In this document: one piece after another, positions 9,046 to 19,132 of the stretch | How the letters are laid out: each line of letters opens with the position of its first letter | Numbering within the stretch: the stretch's first letter is position 1 | Assembly (NCBI RefSeq): GCF_014851805.1 | Contig: NZ_JACVAK010000001.1 | Span: forward strand, 1,116,001-1,180,000 | Reading direction: 5' to 3' | DNA: 64,000 nucleotides | From: Pseudoxanthomonas sp. PXM02 | GTDB lineage: Bacteria; Pseudomonadota; Gammaproteobacteria; Xanthomonadales; Xanthomonadaceae | Program-made: the position numbers and the translations under genes | Notes under the pieces: generated by a model | What the model saw: only the letters and a program-made list of their open reading frames with translations | Told to the model about the DNA's origin: nothing | Database searches by the model: none

Positions 9046-9081
9046 AGGATAGACCAGCGCCGCCCCGGGACCGGCTAAACT
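9046..9081. promoter_or_regulatory. back-to-back -10 elements for gst and glnS
   Basis: Within the 93-base divergent gap, minus-strand TATCCT (9046-9051) points to the GST gene and plus-strand TAAACT (9076-9081) points to glnS, each giving a leader of roughly 15-25 bases. No good -35 is seen for either, so these are candidates only. Confidence 0.4.
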
Positions 9082-9109
9082 TGCGCCTTTCCCTGCCTGC
9101 CTGCCGCCG

Positions 9110-10867
<1,758 letters not shown>

Positions 10868-10868
10868 C

Positions 10869-10906
10869 GCCGGCGGCTTTCACCGCCCGTTGAGGCGGTG
10901 GCCGGC
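10869..10906 (+). terminator. hairpin after glnS
   Basis: Outer stem GCCGGC (10869-10874 with 10901-10906) and inner stem CACCGCC/GGCGGTG (10881-10887 with 10894-10900), with an unpaired GGCTTT on the left side. It begins two bases after the glnS stop. There is no T-run. Confidence 0.5.
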
Positions 10907-10944
10907 AGGCTGGCGCGCACCACCATCGAAGGAAGGAGTCCGCC

Positions 10945-11364
10945 ATGTCCCGCACCGCACTGCGCCTGCTGCCTGCCCTGCTGTCCTGCCTGCTGCTGTT
11001 CGCGCTGACAGGGTGCGCCGCGCCGGCGTCCTCTGATGGCACGGCCGGCGATCCGCCATCCACGTCCACGCCGGCGCCCAAGCCGACGGGGGGCAACCTG
11101 CCGCCGCGCGAGGCCGGCGCGGTCACCGTGGATTACGCCTGCAGGACCAGCGCGGATTGCGCAGTGAAGAACGTCGGCAACTGCTGTGGTGCGATGCCGG
11201 CCTGCGTCAACAAGGACAGCCCCACCGATCCCCAGGGCGTACAGGCCCAGTGCGCCGCCAGTGGCCGCATGGCCGTCTGCGGCTTCGCCGACGTGTCGGC
11301 CTGCCAGTGCGTCAGCGGCCGCTGCGAATCCGATTCCTCCTCCTCGAAACTGCCTGCCCAGTAA
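10945..11364 (+). CDS. cysteine-rich lipoprotein, function unknown
   Basis: A 139-residue exported lipoprotein. The signal peptide ends in the lipobox LTGC (Cys24), followed by a Ser/Thr/Pro-rich linker to about residue 60. The mature domain (about 60-130) packs ten cysteines, including a CC pair and a CQC, so a disulfide-bonded periplasmic knot is likely. I recognise no family. AAGGAAGGAG lies before the ATG. Its stop codon overlaps the start of the deaminase gene by one base (TAATG), so the two are translationally coupled, odd for an exported protein and a cytoplasmic enzyme. Confidence 0.75.
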   Translation: MSRTALRLLPALLSCLLLFALTGCAAPASSDGTAGDPPSTSTPAPKPTGGNLPPREAGAVTVDYACRTSADCAVKNVGNCCGAMPACVNKDSPTDPQGVQAQCAASGRMAVCGFADVSACQCVSGRCESDSSSSKLPAQ

Positions 11365-11924
11365 TGCTCTACCAACAGATCCACCTGACCCTGCCCGCCT
11401 GGACCCACGACCTGGTCGATCCCGCCGCGACCTTCGCGAGCGACGAAGACAAGGTCGCACTGGCCATCGACCTGTCGCGCCGCAACGTGGACGCCAACAC
11501 CGGCGGGCCGTTCGGCGCCGTCGTGTTCGGCCCGGACCACCGCGTGATCGCGCTCGGCGTGAACCGCGTGATGCCGCATACCTGTTCGCTGGCGCATGCG
11601 GAAACCATGGCCTACATGCTGGCGCAGCAGCGCCTGCAGACGCCGCGCCTCAACGACCTCACCGCGCCGGTCGTGCTGGCGACGTCGTCGCAGCCGTGCT
11701 GCCAGTGCTATGGCGCCACCATCTGGGCCGGCATCGACCGGCTGCTGATCGGCGCGCGCGCCGAGGACGTGATGGAACTGACCGAGTTCGACGAAGGCCC
11801 GCTGCCGGCCGACTGGATCGGCGAACTCGGCAAGCGCGGCATCGAAGTCGTGCGTGACCTGCGCCGTGACGACGCGCGTGCCGTGCTCAAGCTGTACGGC
11901 GAATCCGGCGGCGACAAATACTGA
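11364..11924 (+). CDS. nucleoside/cytidine deaminase family protein
   Basis: A 186-residue zinc-dependent deaminase-fold protein. It has GGPFGAVV, the catalytic HAE (in SLAHAETMAY) and the second zinc ligand motif PCCQC, in the usual spacing of the guanine/cytidine deaminase superfamily. The substrate cannot be read from sequence: guanine, cytosine or a modified nucleoside are possible. The start is chosen at 11364 because it overlaps the previous stop (TAATG) and gives the natural N-terminus; the frame is open further upstream inside the lipoprotein gene. A hairpin follows its stop. Confidence 0.85.
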   Translation: MLYQQIHLTLPAWTHDLVDPAATFASDEDKVALAIDLSRRNVDANTGGPFGAVVFGPDHRVIALGVNRVMPHTCSLAHAETMAYMLAQQRLQTPRLNDLTAPVVLATSSQPCCQCYGATIWAGIDRLLIGARAEDVMELTEFDEGPLPADWIGELGKRGIEVVRDLRRDDARAVLKLYGESGGDKY

Positions 11925-11933
11925 GCCATACGC

Positions 11934-11962
11934 AGGAGAAGCCATCGTCCCCGGCTTCTCCT
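11934..11962 (+). terminator. hairpin after the deaminase gene
   Basis: A perfect 10-bp stem (11934-11943 with 11953-11962) with a 9-base loop, ten bases after the stop codon and before rlmM. It is not followed by a T-run. Confidence 0.6.
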
Positions 11963-12015
11963 GTACCCTGTCCGTGCGGCAGGAGCCGCAGCCATCCGCT
12001 TCACGCGACCGCGCC

Positions 12016-13068
12016 ATGTCATCGACGACCGGCCTGCTGGCTTTTTGCCGCCAGGGATTCGAACCCGAACTCGCTGCCGAACTGACCGAGCGCGCCGCGC
12101 TGGCCGGGTTCGCCGGCTATGCGCGCGCGCAGCGCAACGACGGCCATGTCGTGTTCGTCTGCGAGCAGGCCGAGGCGCTCGATCGTGCGTTGCCATGGCG
12201 CGACCTGATCTTTGCCCGTCAGAAGCTGCGGCTGCTCGCCGAGTTGCGTGGCATCGATCCGAAGGACCGCATCACGCCGATCCTCGCTGCGCTGGCCGGT
12301 GCCGGGCGCTATGGCGACCTGTGGGTCGAGCATCCCGATTCCGACAGTGCCAAGCCGCTCGCCGGACTGGCGCGCAGCTTCGGCAATGCGCTGCGTCCGG
12401 CGCTGCGCAAGGCGGGCTTCCTCAGCGAGAAGGACGACGCACGCCTGCCGCGCCTGCATGTGGTGTTCGTGCAAGGCGATCACCTGTTCCTCTGCGTCGC
12501 CAATGGACACGACAGCGCACCGTGGCCGCTCGGCATCCCGCGCTTGAAGCTGCTGCCCGACGCGCCTTCGCGCTCGGCGCTGAAGCTGGAGGAAGCCTTC
12601 CTGTCACTGCTCGACGAACGCCAGCGCGAGGCCTTGCTGAAACCGGGCATGACCGCCGCCGACCTGGGCGCCGCGCCGGGCGGCTGGACCTGGGTGCTGA
12701 CGCGCCACCACCTGCGCGTGACCAGTGTCGACAACGGCCCGCTCCGCGAGCACGTGCTGGCCACCGGGCTGGTCGAGCACCTGCGCGCCGACGGCTTCCA
12801 TTGGAAGCCGACACAGTCGCTGGACTGGATGGTCTGCGACATGGTCGAACAGCCGCGACGCGTGGCCGAGCGGATGGCGCAGTGGTTCCGCGAAGGCTGG
12901 TGCCGGCACGCGGTGTTCAACCTCAAGTTGCCGATGAAGAAGCGCTGGGACGAAACCAAACTGTGCCTGGAGCTCTTCGCGGAGCAGGCGGAGCGACCGC
13001 TGGAGGTGCGCGCCCGCCAGCTCTACCACGACCGCGAAGAGATCACCGTCTTCGTCACGCCCGGCTGA
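12016..13068 (+). CDS. rlmM: 23S rRNA 2'-O-ribose C2498 methyltransferase
   Basis: SAM-dependent methyltransferase modifying C2498 in the peptidyl transferase centre. From the ATG at 12016 it is 350 residues, the family norm; the frame is open upstream, but the family N-terminus (GLLAFCRQGFEPELAAEL) begins here. It has a THUMP-like N-terminal region, the SAM loop DLGAAPGGWTW (216-226), and the Rossmann-fold methyltransferase catalytic residues, visible as VCDM and NLKLPMKKRW. It stands alone between a hairpin and a lipoprotein gene. Confidence 0.95.
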   Translation: MSSTTGLLAFCRQGFEPELAAELTERAALAGFAGYARAQRNDGHVVFVCEQAEALDRALPWRDLIFARQKLRLLAELRGIDPKDRITPILAALAGAGRYGDLWVEHPDSDSAKPLAGLARSFGNALRPALRKAGFLSEKDDARLPRLHVVFVQGDHLFLCVANGHDSAPWPLGIPRLKLLPDAPSRSALKLEEAFLSLLDERQREALLKPGMTAADLGAAPGGWTWVLTRHHLRVTSVDNGPLREHVLATGLVEHLRADGFHWKPTQSLDWMVCDMVEQPRRVAERMAQWFREGWCRHAVFNLKLPMKKRWDETKLCLELFAEQAERPLEVRARQLYHDREEITVFVTPG

Positions 13069-13107
13069 GACCGGCATTCCACACGTACGCCACCCGAGGG
13101 GAAACGG

Positions 13108-14040
13108 ATGACGTCATCACGCTCCAACACTATCGCCGCCGTGTTCCTCGCCCTGATGCTGGCAGGCTGTGCGCATTCGGAAGCTTCGACCAACATTGAT
13201 ACGGAAGTGCTGTACGTGGCGCGCGACGTCATCGACGACGGCGTCTTCAGCGCAGGCATCGAAGGACCGGCGTTCGGCCCGGACGGCGCGCTGTATGCAG
13301 TGAGCTACGGGCGCGACGGCACGATCGGACGTGTGACGTTCGACGCGCACGGTGCCGGCACGGCCGCGCTGTTCGTGACCCTGCCGGAAGGTAGCACCGG
13401 CAACGGCATCCGCTTCGATGTCGACGGCACTATGTACATCGCCGACTACAGCGGCCACCACATCCTGCGCATTCCGCACGGTACGCAACGGGTGGAAGTG
13501 CACGCGTCGATGCCGCAGGCGAACCAGCCCAACGACATCGCGATGTCCCCGGACGGCACGCTGTACGCGAGCGACCCGAAATGGGCCGACAACACCGGCC
13601 AGCTGTGGCGCATCGATCGCAGCGGCACGCCACACCTGCTGGAAAGCGGCATGGGCACGACCAATGGCGTGGAAGTCAGCCCCGACTGGAAGCGCCTGTA
13701 CGTCAATGAGAGCGTGCAACGCAAGGTATGGGTCTACGACATCCGCGCCGACGGCAGCGTCAGGAACAAGCGCCTGCTGATCGCCTTCGACGATCACGGC
13801 ATGGACGGCATGCGCACCGACATCAAGGGCAATCTCTACATCGCGCGCTACGGTGCCGGTGTGGTGGCGGTGGTATCGCCCGACGGCAACCTGCTGCGCG
13901 AAGTGAAGCTGAAGGGACAGAAGCCCACCAACGTCGCGTTCGGCGGCAAGGACGGCCGTACGGTGTACGTCACGCTGCAGGACCGGGGTGCAATCGAGGC
14001 GTTCCGCGCCGAACATCCGGGCCGCGAAACCGGCCTGTGA
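13108..14040 (+). CDS. SMP-30/gluconolactonase-like beta-propeller lipoprotein
   Basis: A 310-residue lipoprotein. The signal peptide carries the lipobox LAGC (Cys21). The remainder shows repeated propeller blades: GPAFGPDGALYAVSYG, GIRFDVDGTMYIADY, NDIAMSPDGTLYASD, GVEVSPDWKRLYV, DIKGNLYIARYG. This is the six-blade SMP-30/strictosidine-synthase pattern, which binds divalent metal and often hydrolyses lactones, here in the periplasm. The substrate is unknown. AGGGGAAACGG precedes the ATG. The same-strand gap after rlmM is 39 bases, so it may share that transcript. Confidence 0.82.
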   Translation: MTSSRSNTIAAVFLALMLAGCAHSEASTNIDTEVLYVARDVIDDGVFSAGIEGPAFGPDGALYAVSYGRDGTIGRVTFDAHGAGTAALFVTLPEGSTGNGIRFDVDGTMYIADYSGHHILRIPHGTQRVEVHASMPQANQPNDIAMSPDGTLYASDPKWADNTGQLWRIDRSGTPHLLESGMGTTNGVEVSPDWKRLYVNESVQRKVWVYDIRADGSVRNKRLLIAFDDHGMDGMRTDIKGNLYIARYGAGVVAVVSPDGNLLREVKLKGQKPTNVAFGGKDGRTVYVTLQDRGAIEAFRAEHPGRETGL

Positions 14041-14112
14041 CGGCGCGCACCGCAGGTCTCAGGCCCTGACACCCCGGCGTGGCAAGATGCCTCCCTGACA
14101 AGGAGACCGACG

Positions 14113-14835
14113 ATGCTGCCCATCGAACTCAAGGATCCCGCCGGTTTCGGCACCGAGTTCCTGCGCCTGACGCTGCTGCAGGGCTTCCAGTCGCTGACCA
14201 AGCGCGACCTGGAGCTGCTGATCTTCGTGCTGCTCGAGCGCGATGGCGCCATCGGCCGCGACGAGTCCAATTTCACGGTCGCCGGCAAGCTGCGGGTGAC
14301 GCCAGCGAAGATCAAGGCGCTGCGTCGCGATGGCTACGCGCGGTGGCGTGCGCTGGTGCCGGAGGAGCGTGATGCCGCCCTGCAGCGCATCGTCGCCAAC
14401 GCCCTGACCGAGGCGAACCTGAAGTCGGGCGCGAAGCATGTCAGCGAACGCAGCCGCAAGGACGGCTTCCTCGCCATCCGCGTCGAGCATCCGGACGACC
14501 ACCAGCAGTTCGAACAGGCCATCCTCGACGTCGGCGCGCTGCCCGTCTATGAGCGCAACCGCGAAGTGGTGGCGGTGCGCTTCGACACGCTGCTGGCGAT
14601 CGCCGAACGCTGGGGTTACCTGCAGCCCGATCCGGCCGCGGTGACCGAAGCGCTGAAACAGCTGACGCCCACCGCCGAAGAAGTCGCGGACCTGCTGAAG
14701 AAGGACGTCACCAAGCTGCGCTGGCAGGACGCGCGCAACGCGCTCAACAGCCTGGGCGCGAAGGCGGTGGCGAGCACCGCCGAGGGCGGACTGAAGGGGC
14801 TGCTGAAGATCGTGTTCCCGTTCATCCCGGGCTGA
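14113..14835 (+). CDS. unrecognised 240-residue protein with likely winged-helix N-terminus
   Basis: I cannot assign a family. Residues 22-80 contain a helix-turn-helix-like stretch: LTKRDLELLIFVLLERDGAI, then NFTVAGKLRVTPAKIKALRRDGYARW. This resembles a small winged helix that reads a subunit or DNA. Residues 80-180 are mixed alpha/beta with charged helices, and the C-terminus ends in a short hydrophobic amphipathic segment (GLKGLLKIVFPFIPG). There is no signal peptide. AAGGAGA lies before the ATG. It is monocistronic, convergent with the oxidoreductase on the minus strand, with only six bases between the stops. It could be a regulator or an accessory protein of a conflict system; both are guesses. 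Confidence 0.6.
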   Translation: MLPIELKDPAGFGTEFLRLTLLQGFQSLTKRDLELLIFVLLERDGAIGRDESNFTVAGKLRVTPAKIKALRRDGYARWRALVPEERDAALQRIVANALTEANLKSGAKHVSERSRKDGFLAIRVEHPDDHQQFEQAILDVGALPVYERNREVVAVRFDTLLAIAERWGYLQPDPAAVTEALKQLTPTAEEVADLLKKDVTKLRWQDARNALNSLGAKAVASTAEGGLKGLLKIVFPFIPG

Positions 14836-14841
14836 CGGGAT

Positions 14842-15966
14842 TCAACCGGCGGCGATCTCCATGCGGCTCCCGCCAGCGCGCGCCGACGCGAAGATCGCGT
14901 CCAGCACCCGCATGTCGCGCCAGCCCTCTTCGCCGGGAACCCGCGGCGCGCGTTTCTCCAGGATGGCCAGCGCGTCGGCATCCATCTGCCGCGCCTGTTG
15001 CGCCGGCGTGGCGCCGATCACCGCGTCGAAGCGGCGTCCGTCACTGGCTTCGCCACGCACGCCTTCGTAGGCCTGGAACGGCGACAGTTCGTACCATCCG
15101 TCCGCGCAGTCGGCACGCAGCAGATTCATGTTGCGACCGAAGCTGGTCTCGCCATCGGCGATGACGCCCTCGGGGAACTCAAGGCGGAAGCGCATGGTCT
15201 CGTCGACGCCACGGAAGAGGTCGGTGCGCTCAATCTCCTGCGTCGCCGTCACTGCCACGGGTTCGGCGCCTGCCGTATAGCGCGCCGCGTTCAAGGCGTA
15301 CACGCCCATGTCGTACATCGCACCGCCGCCTCGCGCGGGATCCAGACGCCAGTTGTCGGGAGATGCTCCGTCGAATCCGCGGAATCCCGCCTCGGCCCGG
15401 ATGCGTTGCAGGCGTCCGAAGGGCTTCGAGGCGGCGAGCGCCATCACCGCTTGCGTGTTGGGTTCGTGTTGCATGCGGTAACCGATCGCCAACTGCACGC
15501 GATGATGCTGGCAGGCATCGATCATTGCGCGCGCCTCGGCCGCGTCCATCGCCATTGGCTTCTCGCACCACACGTGTTTGCCTACCGCGGCAGCGCGCAG
15601 GGTGAAGGGTTTGTGCAGATGGTTGGGCAGCACGACGTAGACGACGTCGATGTCCGGATTGTCGGCGATGCGGTCGAACCCGTCGTAGTCGTAGACGTTG
15701 CGATCAGGAAGGCGATAACGACGTTGCCATTCCTTCGCCTTGGCCGGTGTACCGGTGACGATGCCGGCCAACCGGCAATGCCGCGTCATCTGCAGCGCCG
15801 GCGCCAGCAGGTCACGGCTGTAGTAGCCCAGGCCCACCAGCGCGACGCCGAGTGGGCGTGACGCACGGGCGCGCGCCACCGGCAGCAGAGTGGCGAAGCT
15901 GGCGGCGCCCAGCGCCCCCAGCAGGCGACGACGGGAAGGATCGGTGGAGGAACGCTCGGCGCTCAT
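14842..15966 (-). CDS. Tat-exported Gfo/Idh/MocA family oxidoreductase
   Basis: A 374-residue NAD(P)-dependent oxidoreductase. It begins with a twin-arginine-like signal (SRRRLLGALGAASFATLLP, residues 11-29), suggesting export as a folded, cofactor-loaded protein, as for Zymomonas glucose-fructose oxidoreductase. The Rossmann motif GVALVGLGYYSRD (about 39-51), the CEKPMA active-site segment (about 135-140) and GGGAMYDMGVYALNA in the C-terminal domain are family hallmarks. The substrate is likely a sugar or polyol but cannot be fixed. It sits downstream of the ubiquinone hydroxylases on the same strand. Confidence 0.88.
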   Translation of the reverse strand: MSAERSSTDPSRRRLLGALGAASFATLLPVARARASRPLGVALVGLGYYSRDLLAPALQMTRHCRLAGIVTGTPAKAKEWQRRYRLPDRNVYDYDGFDRIADNPDIDVVYVVLPNHLHKPFTLRAAAVGKHVWCEKPMAMDAAEARAMIDACQHHRVQLAIGYRMQHEPNTQAVMALAASKPFGRLQRIRAEAGFRGFDGASPDNWRLDPARGGGAMYDMGVYALNAARYTAGAEPVAVTATQEIERTDLFRGVDETMRFRLEFPEGVIADGETSFGRNMNLLRADCADGWYELSPFQAYEGVRGEASDGRRFDAVIGATPAQQARQMDADALAILEKRAPRVPGEEGWRDMRVLDAIFASARAGGSRMEIAAG

Positions 15967-16023
15967 CGCGGACAGCCTCGGGCAGGGAACCGCGAGGCTA
16001 CCGCATGCGTCGCGCCGACGGGG

Positions 16024-17211
16024 TCAGTGCGTGCGTTGTCCGGCGGCATGCCGCCAGAAGAAGTCCACCAGCGGCGGCAACTTGCCGGCCAAGCCCAGCA
16101 ACGGCCCGCGCAGCAGGGTCAGGTGCATCTCGTCGTTGGAGAACAGCCTGTTGATGCCCTCGAACGCGTAGGCCGCGGTCGCGTTCTCGCTACGCCGCTG
16201 CCGCGCCCAGCGATCGAGGCGATGCGGTGCGGCCCAGTCCACGCGCTTGCCCTGGGCCGCGCGGATGCCGTCCCTCAACGCAGCGACATCGCGCAGGCCG
16301 AGATTGACGCCCTGCCCCGCGAGCGGATGCACGACATGCGCAGCATCGCCGGCAACGATGACGCGGCCGGCGACATACTCCTTCGCCAACTGGCGCCGCA
16401 ACGGAAACGCCGCGCGCGGCGACGCCGCTTCAACCTGGCCAAGCTGCCCACCCATTGCCAGCGTCAACTCACGGCCGAAGGCGGCATCGTCCAGCGCCAG
16501 CACGCGCTGCGCTTCGTCGTCAGGCAGCGTCCAGACGATCGAGCTCTGACCTTCGGTGAATGGCAGGAAGGCCAGTGGGCCGGTCGGGAGAAAGCGCTGC
16601 CACGCCGTGTCGTCGTGCGGCGTTCCGGTGTGTACGAATGCGACCACGCCGCGCTGCACATAGTCGTGTGCGGCAACCTCCAGCCCGGCCAGGCGGCGCA
16701 GCGTGGAATCGGCACCGTCGGCCGCGACAGCCAGTCGCGCATCAAGGCGCGACCCGTCGTCCAGTCGCAGCGTCACCCCGGCCTCGTCCTGCTCCATCGC
16801 CTCCACGCGCGCCGGGCAACGCACCTGCACGCCGGCCGCAGGCAACGCGGCCCACAGGCGGTCGACCAGCAGTGCGTTCTCGATAATCCAGCCCAGTTGC
16901 GTGCGGCCCAGCGCGTCGGCATCGAAGCGGAGTTCGTCGCCACCCGCCGCGTCCCACACCCGCATGCGGCGGTATGGATGCGCGCGCGCGTCGCGCACCG
17001 CCTGCCATACGCCGGCTTCATCCAGCAACGCGGCGTTGTCGGGCGCGAAAGCATAGACACGCAGGTCAGGCTGCGACGACGACCAGCGCGGCGGCTCGCG
17101 ACCTTCGACCAGCGCGACCTCCAGACCTTCACCCGCCAGCAGCAGCGCACAGGCGGCACCCACCACGCCACCGCCGACGACGGCGACATCGATCTGTCCA
17201 CGCCGCTTCAT
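16024..17211 (-). CDS. UbiH/UbiF/VisC-type FAD monooxygenase, ubiquinone ring hydroxylase
   Basis: FAD-dependent hydroxylase, 395 residues from the ATG at 17211. It shows the dinucleotide motif VAVVGGGVVGAACALLLAGEG near the N-terminus, the middle DG motif (AADGADSTLR), and the FAD ribityl-binding GDAAHVVHPLAGQGVNLG. It belongs to the coenzyme Q hydroxylase group; which ring position it modifies (C5, C6 or C1) cannot be decided from sequence. The start overlaps the stop of the upstream ubiH by four bases (ATGA), which fixes it and implies translational coupling. Confidence 0.88.
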   Translation of the reverse strand: MKRRGQIDVAVVGGGVVGAACALLLAGEGLEVALVEGREPPRWSSSQPDLRVYAFAPDNAALLDEAGVWQAVRDARAHPYRRMRVWDAAGGDELRFDADALGRTQLGWIIENALLVDRLWAALPAAGVQVRCPARVEAMEQDEAGVTLRLDDGSRLDARLAVAADGADSTLRRLAGLEVAAHDYVQRGVVAFVHTGTPHDDTAWQRFLPTGPLAFLPFTEGQSSIVWTLPDDEAQRVLALDDAAFGRELTLAMGGQLGQVEAASPRAAFPLRRQLAKEYVAGRVIVAGDAAHVVHPLAGQGVNLGLRDVAALRDGIRAAQGKRVDWAAPHRLDRWARQRRSENATAAYAFEGINRLFSNDEMHLTLLRGPLLGLAGKLPPLVDFFWRHAAGQRTH

Positions 17212-18416
17212 GCCGCCTCTCCACGACACAGCACCGGGACATCGCCGCGGAAGCCCATCGCGCCGCCCACCAGGAACGACTGCAACGACGGCTGCGCATC
17301 CACCGCCACCAGCCCGAGGCTGCGCAGCGGCTTCAGCAAGGGCGACGGGTTGGCGGTCAGGCGCGCCAGTCCGTCGGAGAACGCCAGCGTGCGCTCGCGG
17401 TCCTCCTGCCGTCGTGCGGCGTAGGCCGCCAGGCTATCGGCATCGCCCGGATCGTCACGGCGTGCGATCTCTTCGGCCAGCGTCAATGCATCGCGCAAAC
17501 CGAGATTGAACCCCTGGGCACCGATCGGATGGATCGTCTGCGCGGCATTGCCCAGCACCACCGCTCGGTCGGCGACCAGACGCTGTGCGACGACGCGGAT
17601 GATCGGATAGGCGCTGCGCTCCCCGCTGCCGGCCAGCCGGCCGATGCGCCAGCCGATGGCCTGCTGCAGGCGCGCCAGCCAGGCCGCTTCGTCCAGTGCG
17701 GCGACAGCGTCAGCCTCATTGCGCGCCACGCCGTGCACGACGCCCCAGTGGCGGTCGCCGCGCGGCAGCAGTGCAGTGGGTCCTGCATCGCCGAAACGTT
17801 CGTGTGCGGTGCCGTCCGGTGCCTGCGTGGCACGCACGCGGGCGACGAACAGGGTCTGGTCGTAGTCGTGTTCGTCCGCTCCGATGCCGAGCGCCTCGCG
17901 CACGGCGCTGCGGGTCCCGTCGGCGGCGACCACCAGCCGAGCCTGCAACGTGCGTTCGCCGTCCGCATCGGCGATCCGCAGCGCGCGGTGTCCGGCTTCA
18001 TCCGGCGCAAACCCGACGAAGCGCGCCGGCCGATAGCGTGTGAGCCGCGACAGGCCATCCAGCCGCGACTCCAATGCCTCGCCGAAGTCGCGCGCCACCA
18101 CCACGTGGCCGAACGCCTCGCGACCGTAGTCGCCGGCATCGAGCTTCACCCGCCCGAAATCGCCCTGACGACTGATGTGGATGCGCCGGATGGGCCCCGT
18201 GGGCGCGCGCAGCTGCTGCATCACACCCAGCGCGGTCAGCGCGTTGACCGTCGCCGCCGCGAAGCTGAGGTTGCGCTGATCGAACACGGTCGGCATCTGC
18301 CCGGCCGGACTCGCTTCCACCAACCCCACGTCCAGCCCCTGCCGGTCCAGGGCGATGGCCAGGCTGGCACCGACCAGTCCCCCGCCCACGATCACCACGT
18401 CATGCCGTTCTTTCAT
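17208..18416 (-). CDS. ubiH: 2-octaprenyl-6-methoxyphenol hydroxylase family protein
   Basis: FAD-dependent aromatic-ring hydroxylase of ubiquinone synthesis, 402 residues from the ATG at 18416 (E. coli UbiH has 392). It has VVIVGGGLVGASLAIALDR (5-23), the UbiH-like FDQRNLSFAAATV, the ADGTRSAVRE segment, and GNAAQTIHPIGAQGFNLGLRD, where IGAQG is characteristic of UbiH rather than UbiF/VisC. The frame is open upstream to 18647, but this would overlap the divergent membrane-protein gene, so the ATG at 18416 is preferred. It forms a two-gene operon with the next hydroxylase. Confidence 0.9.
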   Translation of the reverse strand: MKERHDVVIVGGGLVGASLAIALDRQGLDVGLVEASPAGQMPTVFDQRNLSFAAATVNALTALGVMQQLRAPTGPIRRIHISRQGDFGRVKLDAGDYGREAFGHVVVARDFGEALESRLDGLSRLTRYRPARFVGFAPDEAGHRALRIADADGERTLQARLVVAADGTRSAVREALGIGADEHDYDQTLFVARVRATQAPDGTAHERFGDAGPTALLPRGDRHWGVVHGVARNEADAVAALDEAAWLARLQQAIGWRIGRLAGSGERSAYPIIRVVAQRLVADRAVVLGNAAQTIHPIGAQGFNLGLRDALTLAEEIARRDDPGDADSLAAYAARRQEDRERTLAFSDGLARLTANPSPLLKPLRSLGLVAVDAQPSLQSFLVGGAMGFRGDVPVLCRGEAA

Positions 18417-18479
18417 GCGGCCATGATAGCGCCCCGCCTCCTGCCCCCCGTTCGTCGGCCTCCGGCGCGCTGGCTCCGG

Positions 18480-18485
18480 TAGAAT
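18480..18485 (+). promoter_or_regulatory. -10-like element before the membrane-protein gene
   Basis: TAGAAT lies 28 bases before the preferred start codon, in the 97-base divergent gap with ubiH. No matching -35 is visible. The gap is too short for a full cobalamin riboswitch. Confidence 0.4.
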
Positions 18486-18513
18486 GCGGGGCTGAGTCTC
18501 CGGAACCGTGCCG

Positions 18514-19116
18514 ATGAACACCACTTCCCAACGCGCCCTCGTGCTGACCCTGGTCGCTGCCCTGCTGGTCCTGACCCGACTGCACCTGCCCACCACGTTC
18601 GGCCACATCGGTCCGTTGCCCGACGCCAGCTGGGCCGCCTTCTTCATCGGCGGCTACTACCTGCGTTCCTGGTCGCGCTGGGCCTTCCCGCTGTTCATGG
18701 CCGCTGCGGTCGCCGTGGACTACATCGTGATCAGCGGCCAGGGCATCAACTTCTGGACGCACTATTGCGTGTCGCAGGCGTACTGGTTCCTGCTGCCGGC
18801 CTACGGTGCGATGTGGGCGGGCGGTGCGCTGCTGCGCCGTTACCAGACCGCCAGCCACGGCCGCACGCTGGCCCTGCTGGTCGGTACGCTGCTGGCCTCG
18901 GTCACCGTCTGCCACCTGCTGAGCCAGGGCAGCTTCTACTGGCTGAGCCCGGTGGTCAGTGAGCCCACGCTGGCCGGCTGGTGGAAGAACTTCAGCGACT
19001 GGTACCTGCCCTACCTGCGCGTGGCCGCGATCTATGTGGGCGTGGCGGTCATCGTGCACGTGATGGTCGAGCAGGTCGTCCGCCTGGCCAAGCCGCACGG
19101 CCGCACCGCGGACTGA
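18514..19116 (+). CDS. integral membrane protein, possibly cobalamin-linked
   Basis: A 200-residue, very hydrophobic protein with about five or six transmembrane helices (roughly 8-25, 38-50, 58-75, 88-105, 118-138, 170-190). I do not recognise the family with certainty. The ATG at 18514 is chosen; a GTG six bases earlier is possible. It is followed after 16 bases by an ATP:cob(I)alamin adenosyltransferase gene on the same strand, so a role in uptake or handling of cobalamin or cobalt is plausible. Size and helix count resemble S components of ECF transporters, but no motif proves it. Confidence 0.65.
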   Translation: MNTTSQRALVLTLVAALLVLTRLHLPTTFGHIGPLPDASWAAFFIGGYYLRSWSRWAFPLFMAAAVAVDYIVISGQGINFWTHYCVSQAYWFLLPAYGAMWAGGALLRRYQTASHGRTLALLVGTLLASVTVCHLLSQGSFYWLSPVVSEPTLAGWWKNFSDWYLPYLRVAAIYVGVAVIVHVMVEQVVRLAKPHGRTAD

Positions 19117-19132
19117 CCGCGCGGATCGCACG

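Noticed and set aside
18417..18507. Cobalamin riboswitch before the membrane protein/adenosyltransferase genes
   Set aside because: The gap is under 100 bases and lacks a B12-box-like conserved segment, so a complete riboswitch does not fit.
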